In this document: positions 57,552-64,000 of the stretch, one piece after another
Position numbering within the stretch: position 1 is the first letter of the stretch
Layout: each line of letters opens with the position of its first letter
From: Paragyromitra xinjiangensis
Lineage: Eukaryota > Ascomycota > Pezizomycetes > Pezizales > Discinaceae
Direction of reading: 5' to 3'
Length of the DNA stretch: 64,000 nt
Assembly: GCA_038503065.1 (NCBI GenBank)
Contig: JBCAMK010000020.1
Span: 620,001-684,000, forward strand
The notes under the pieces: generated by a model
What the model saw: the letters and a program-made list of their open reading frames with translations, nothing else
What the model was told of the DNA's origin: nothing
Database searches by the model: none
Program-made: the position numbers and the translations under genes

Positions 57552-60500
57552 GGTGTTCTTTATCAAGCTCTTGTGTGGTTCTCGACGCGTTGGTTGCTAC
57601 TTCGATTTCGATATCAAAGTCGACAGGGGAAGGCGCCGGGTATTTATCTTGCAGTCTCGAGTGATAATGCAAATCAAACCGAGCTGGACTTCAACCAGGA
57701 CTGGGACGACGCAAGATAGATAAATGCCTACATCATGTGGGACCCTTTCCGGCGGGACTCCACAAGGATTTGTAGGCTGAGGCGAGCATGGTCTATATCT
57801 GAGGAAACCCTCCGCGCGCGGGGGGGATGGTGTGTCTGCGATGGATGCGTGGGTGTGTGTGGTTCCCTTCGAGTGGGTCAAGGAAACCAACAAGGAATGT
57901 CGTTGACTGCTCTCTCGGACTTTCTCTGGCACATGAAGAGAGGCAAGAAAAAATAAAGACGACCCCCATGCCTCCAAACTGGCAAACCAAAAAAAAACGG
58001 GACGAGCCGTGGGGCCACACTATTTAGAAAAAAAAAGCAACAAGCAAGGGAACGCGAGAAAGCGGCGAGGCCATCCCACGTCAAACCGTCGGTCCGTAGC
58101 TTGCTTTTTTCCGTCTCTCTTTCCTCCCCCCCCTTCGGCTTTGCGGACTCGTCTCGAAGCAGCCAAGCGCGGGCAGCATTTCAGATTCGTCAAGTCGTTG
58201 TAATCACTCTCCTGATGCGTAAGGTTTCGGCCTCGCTGAAGGGGATCGCGCTGGGGCTTCCTTCCTTCCCAAAAGGCCAACTGCCGTCATGCAGCGAGAT
58301 TGGCCGCTGTAAACAAGATAAGGAAAATTGGGGGGGGAAATTGTCCCACAAAAAGTGACCCCAACCCCACCCTATTATGATCGTCCCCCCCTCCAAGAAG
58401 TCTAGACTTAAAGTAACTTCGGGAGCTAGAAAAACCCTCCGTAAAACGGGAAAAAAAAGAAACGGTGCTACATAATCAACAGGGTCCCTGAGTACTCTAT
58501 CTAGAGTAACATTTCACGACAGAAAGAACCCTGAAGTAAGACATTGGGAAGGGGGGAAACAACGGTTACTTGGTCGATCCTTAAAACAATCGCATCTTCT
58601 TCTTCTTCAGCTTCTGGTTTTTTCGCATGTGGATGCCGGGGTTGCCAAGAGCGTGATAGCTCTACCTTAAGCTCTCAAACTTCACCCCTCTCCCGGAAAA
58701 AACAAAAAGCTTCTGCTTATATGTACAGCTATATAGACGGGGATGGAAGGAAAGAAAAAAAAGACATAAAGTCGCATGCCACCCAGATCCTAGACAATGG
58801 TGATGCTAATAGACGCTCGGTTTACCAAGAGGTTCCATTGTACCTATTGGATCCACTCTCGCGCGATGAAAAGAAACCCACTCACGCTTAGCACTCCCGC
58901 TTCGCCTCGTGGGTGATTACTCAAAGGGCTCTGTAATTCTCCTATCCAATACGCCACCAGGATGAGACCTAGGTATCGAAATCTTAGCTTGTCGTTGGAT
59001 CTCCTTTTCTTTTTTTTCAGGCGGTTCAATTATCGTCAGTCGGTTCGCGGGCGGTGGCAGTAGGAGGTTTCATGAAGAGAATGGACATATAGACTAAACC
59101 GGCTGCTGATGGCATTTCGGGAAGCAGCAGGTGGGGGATCTTCGAGGTGCCGTTGGGTTAGGTTGGTACAGCATGTCCGAAGCATGGGGGTTGACGTTAG
59201 ACAGGTCTTTTTTGAGGATAGGCCCTTCGAGGAGCGAGTCGGTCAACCACTTTCATCCCAAACCACGCGACCAACTGCCCGTACAGCGGACACATCGCTT
59301 CGAAAGACAAAAGAAAGGTCGAAGAAAGGAATGAGCAAAATATGTGTGTTTTTGGGTAGGATCGGTTCGAGAAATAAGAAACGCGGTGGTGTGGGATCTT
59401 GCGCATAACAACTATGCGATAAACCCTCTTTCGATGAGATTTTATCAGATCATCATGGGTTTGCAATGCCTATCTTTGACCAATTAGGTGTGATTCCAGC
59501 ATAACGTGCCTAGGCACACCACAATCCCTTGACCTCATTTGTCGAATTTGTCGGCCAGTTACTATAATTGAAATAAACCTTCGGGCCAAATTGGGCTGAT
59601 ACCTACTTTATGTGCGGAATTGTCCTGCGAGATTGGGGACCCGGCCGGAATTGTTCTCCAGCTCTCTCGGGTAGAGTGGAGTTTGGGGGTCAACTCGTTC
59701 ATATACATACCTCGATTTCCCCCCGATCGTTGACTCCCCTTGCCACCACCTGTCTAGTGCGTGGAAGCAAAAAAAACTTAAAGGAGAACTATGGGCAAAC
59801 AAATGAAAACGTATCGTTTTGTTCTCCTTCGAGATAAACATCCGCTCGGATACATGAGAGCGGCAAACACAAACAAACGGTGGGCGCTGGGTAGGGTATA
59901 TTAGCTTCTCGGGTGCGAAACGGTGGGTTTGCTTTGGCGTGGGGTCCTGGAGGAATGCCTGTGTGGTACGAGTACGTATTTGTATGACCGGAATTGGTTG
60001 GGGCTCATGGGTTTTAATTCTCCTGACTTCTGACGTGACTTCTGCGAACAAATTGTCATCGTATTCTGCCTAATTAATTTGGGGCGGCGTCGGTATTGGA
60101 GAGGTCGAATTCCATATGAAACTCGGTTCTAACTCCGATGGTTGCAAGCTATCAGGTAGATATTGGTTTGTTTTGTTATTTGTGTGAATTCCAGCTGCCG
60201 GAGCAGCTGTGGCGGTGAAGCTACGGTGTGTATAAAATCACTTTATTATCGTTTTTGCTTTGGTTCCTAGCTGTTTCTGATCATGGTTGTTGCAGTTCCG
60301 GTATAGAAGGTCAATTCATCGGTGAATACTCGCAACAAAAAAGAAAAACACAACCCTTCTCACCACATGGCCCCCATATCTCCCCTTCCGCCCAGTTTGA
60401 AAGAGCCTCCGATCCGATCAGCTCGATAAACCACACACCACACCCGATCTCTACATATTATGGCCAACTTTAATAGTGCAACATCTTGGAAGAGGCGTAA

Positions 60501-63500
60501 GGGACCCCCAAACCGAGGTGGTTACGGAAAAGGCACACGTACTTGCGCGATGCAAGGTCGAAGAATGAGGAAAAGAAAGAAAGAAAGAAGAAAAGTAAAT
60601 AAGGAATATGGCAATGCACGTCAGTCGGCACATTCAGCACAGCTGATGTGTCCCGTACCGTCCATTTCCCCCCCCTCCGTACCGCCAGTTTCCCCTCTGC
60701 CTTACGTTCAACCCTTGCGAACAAAACATCATTTGCTTTTCTTTTTTTTCGTAGGAACTTGGGGGTTTCTGATGCGGGTGAGATTGCCAAGGCAACCGGA
60801 AAACCACGGAGGATGAGACTCGCGTGCTCACCTACCCCTTCACATAGCTAGCGAGCTTGTTGGCATTAACACACCGCGATGTGTTTTCCGTTGTCACCTC
60901 TGCGGAATCACGACATGATGGGATGGCCTACCCGTCGAGTGATACCGTGTGACTAGTCGCACACACTGTTGGTTGGAAAAGTATTGGGCCTAGGCCACAC
61001 TGTAGTCAAGGCTCAACACCGCCGCCATACCCGTACTCGCTTCCACACTGGCGGTACTCCAACGGATAGATATCTAGAAGGCGTGACTGCCTAAAATTAA
61101 AAGATGGAGTGAAGAGGCCATACTGATTCAAGTGAGCCGAACCCTGAAGGATTATCGAACTGCCGCGATATGCCTGAACCAATAGAACCCCAAACACCGG
61201 TAGATGAGAGTATAGGTTGTTCGTGGGATTTGTTGTTATTATTGCCAATGGTCTTCTAGTAATGAATGTATCGTCCTCGTGGCCACATAGAGCGGCAAGG
61301 GATGGCGTTTACTGGCTGTCTTCATAAAAAAGAATATTCTGCTATGACAAAAGCTCAGAGCACTTTGTGGGACTGGGAAAAAAAGGAAGTAAGGGAATGA
61401 GAGAGGAAGGAAAGAAGGGATGAAAAAGAGGAAACAAAATTGTTTATCTCTTCTAGGTGCATTTCCCCCACCGTCGATATCCCACGAAATGGCATCGAAA
61501 CTACCGTCCCCACGAGAAAAACGGTATGCGCTTACATTACAACATGCAATGCCCTTCTCCAACACCGCTGCTTCCTCATGTACCCCACTTCATCTTCGAG
61601 ACGACAATATTAGATATCCAATCAAAGAGCTATCATTGGAATACAGGATACAGATGGGGCTTTGCCGCCTAGTTCACCAGTTACTTCAATAGTCTTTTGC
61701 AAATAGCTCGTGGGGGTGGTGGGGAGTTTTTGCTGGCTCAACCCACATGTGCTGCCTCGCTTCTTTAAAGTTACATTATGAACCACTCGAAAGGGGCAGG
61801 AGGTTAATTCCTGCAAGCGGCCGCATTGGCTTGCGGCCACGCCTCATCATCAACGGGAAAGCTTATCGTTCGTTATGGGGATCAAACAGAACACCAACCT
61901 ACAAATGTACTCTTCATGATCACTTGACCCACCGAATTACTTCTTCATCCTTTCATTCAATGACTTCGCGCATTAGAAACCAGACGTCAAAATTTCCCCA
62001 CGGCCTTTTTCAGGGAATATCAGCAAATACGTAAAATATAAGTCACCTCACACACGATTCCACAGGGTTTTGGTACCAGTAAATTCAGTCTTGCGATAAA
62101 ATTCTTCAGAACCCGACCTACGGGAATTAACCTCATAATCACAATTTCTATCAGGACCCTGCGGCCAAAAGACTCATCGCTATGACCAAAGACCAGGCTC
62201 AAAGAACCCTTTGATGCCAGTTCACTTGTAGACCGCTGGCACTTTTTGGCACGGCATGGACCCGTGCACCATGGATTTGGCATAGTTTTGCACGATATGC
62301 AGCGGTAGCCCGTGCTGTAAACGTCATCGGTTTACGAGTGCACATATCTCGATTCAGCTCAGGAAGCCGGAATCTGCAGATAACCATCAGATTGCCGTCC
62401 TGCCCCCGCGGCCGCAGCTTCGATCTTAATCCTGGTCTGAAAATTATATTCGGGGTCTTTAGTTTTGCTTTGTCCTCTATACTCCTCTGCAGCGTTTGTT
62501 CCATTACTGGCGAAAACTCTGGTACTTCAGTCCTTCAATTTCTCCTCAACTAGAACAGATAGGTTCCGGATGTCCCCTAAGCACCCTAAGCGACGCATCT
62601 GCTTTCCTCTTGTCTTGTGGATACTGTCTTTGGGATAGAGTTTATTTTTGGGGAGGTGCGATCGAATTCCGCTCGGAATTTTGTCGGGCCTTTCGGGTGG
62701 GGGTCTTCATGAGGATCTCCCTTGCCCAAGCGCTTAGAAGTTGGTCACTTAAACCATAATGTTGGGAAGGCGGATTCTAGAACAGAGTTGCTAGCAAATC
62801 TATAGCTTCCGTCGCTTAGGTCTCTATTTGGTCTCGAAGCTCATCCGCCCGGAACCGAGCTCCTACGTGCGCTTCCCCCTGGAATGCTTTCTGGATAGTT
62901 GATGCTTTCTAGTGCGGTGTAGGAATTGAAGTACGTAAGGCTAATTCTCTAGATAGAAGGGGCTCCCATGCTTATATTGCGAGGGCAGGTCCGAAAGGCG
63001 GATAAACACAAGAGAACACCAGAGTGGGCTTCGTACTGTCACCCGTTGTTATCTTATGTGTCGGTTATATGTTCTTCAGCTGCACCATACAGGTTTTTGA
63101 CTCTCAGCTGCGGAAAGTTTTGCTTAATCTATCCGGAGATTTTTTACACGGGAAAACAAAGTGATAGCTAGTTGATCGGTCGGTCCCGATGTAGGGAGTA
63201 CCTGCTTGTTTGATATGTCAGGGTCTTATTACTTGGCCAACATACGTATTGGTTCGTATAGTATTGGTTGGGTGTGGTTAGGGGAACCTGGGATTCACAT
63301 CTGCTAGGAGAGTGTGCGCTCAAGCGATCCAGTTCACAGCTTCTGCTGAGTTGGTGTTTTTAGCCAACGAGTGATTCGGCGTGAGTGACTTGATGAGAAT
63401 GGAAAGGGTTTTTCGCTCATCTCGTCAAACTTTATCCAGCACTAAATCATGGTAATAGATACGTATATGTTCTTACTTTGTTCCTAATCCTTTGGGTCAC

Positions 63501-64000
63501 ATGGTCTATACACTGCATTCACCACTCGGAGGGAGAACACTCATGAGGTGAGCTACCTTGGACTGTATTTTTTATTTAGTGTTTTAACACCTGACGATGT
63601 TTGCTAGGAATAGCTATTCCTTGGAATGGCTAATAAGTTAGTATCTTCGGAATATCTGACCTATGGTTGTTGATGATGTATCTTCTGGTCGGACCCCCTC
63701 GCTCGTCTCGATTTTTCGGCCACGCCCAAGGGGGCCAACGGAATGGGAGGAATGCCGTCGAAAAGGAGGAGGAAGTGGATCAAAAGTTATGACAACTCCT
63801 TGTTGTAATAATGCGCTGGTAGTAGTTGGCACGTTTCTAGCCGTGTGAACGCCTACTAGCTGAAGAAATGGTCGTGGTGGGTTCCCACTCAATGACAACT
63901 GGTAGCCTGTTTGCTGGATCGAACACCTTTACCTATACTGTACCACAGATCCCATGTTCTCCAGAACCAATACCGTATCATACTAGCCCTCCGTTTGTGG
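57552..64000. other. Gene-poor right flank
   Basis: 57.55-58.1 kb is presumably the promoter of the coiled-coil gene. In the remaining ~6 kb, frames reach at most about 150 codons, overlap on opposite strands and show no domains. I found no supportable gene, RNA gene or mobile element. Confidence 0.4.

Overview
The window is nuclear DNA of a filamentous ascomycete (Pezizomycotina). The evidence is short GT-AG introns of about 48-160 nt with fungal branch-point motifs, a Zn2Cys6 regulator with a fungal-type middle region, a GPI-anchored Ser/Thr/Pro-rich wall protein, and a Fkh1/2-type FHA-forkhead factor. The dense small introns and long gene-poor tracts would fit an early-diverging class such as Pezizomycetes or Orbiliomycetes, but that placement is inference only.

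Layout. (1) 1-9.5 kb: low-complexity, pyrimidine-rich DNA around one hypothetical gene (4.03-5.06 kb, +) with a TATA box and a very long CT-rich leader. (2) 9.59-11.30 kb (-): a zinc-dependent medium-chain dehydrogenase in ten exons, including 18-nt and 8-nt microexons and two GC-AG introns. No single open frame reveals it, and I assembled it by hand from the protein family. (3) 11.3-15.7 kb: gene-poor. (4) 15.76-16.35 kb (-): GPI-anchored wall protein. (5) 18.4-29.5 kb: the conserved core. It holds CLU1/TIF31 (-, six exons, 1304 aa), a mitochondrial P-loop NTPase (-, four exons, 589 aa), a FIT2/Scs3-family lipid protein (+, two exons, 276 aa) and an NDUFAF5-like complex I assembly protein (-, three exons, 343 aa). 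(6) 29.5-34.8 kb: gene-poor. (7) 34.87-38.14 kb (-): a five-exon Zn2Cys6 transcription factor of 991 aa. (8) 38.1-51.2 kb: gene-poor, with a few weak exon-like chains. (9) 51.5-53.94 kb (+): a four-exon FHA-forkhead factor of 707 aa, probably with a 5'UTR intron. (10) 53.9-64 kb: gene-poor apart from a coiled-coil Cys/His protein at 56.66-57.55 kb (-).

How the genes relate. The core block groups three products linked to mitochondria (CLU1 for mitochondrial distribution and mRNA handling, a matrix or inner-membrane NTPase, a complex I assembly factor) beside an ER lipid-droplet protein. Each gene has its own promoter, so this is a neighbourhood and not an operon. The other genes are two transcriptional regulators, one wall protein, one oxidoreductase and two unrecognised proteins.

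Limits. Splice sites were read by eye. Every multi-exon model of a recognised family given here closes exactly in frame. The unrecognised exon chains at 8.3, 33 and 41 kb may be chance and carry low confidence. I found no CRISPR array, rRNA, convincing tRNA, or recognisable transposase or reverse transcriptase.
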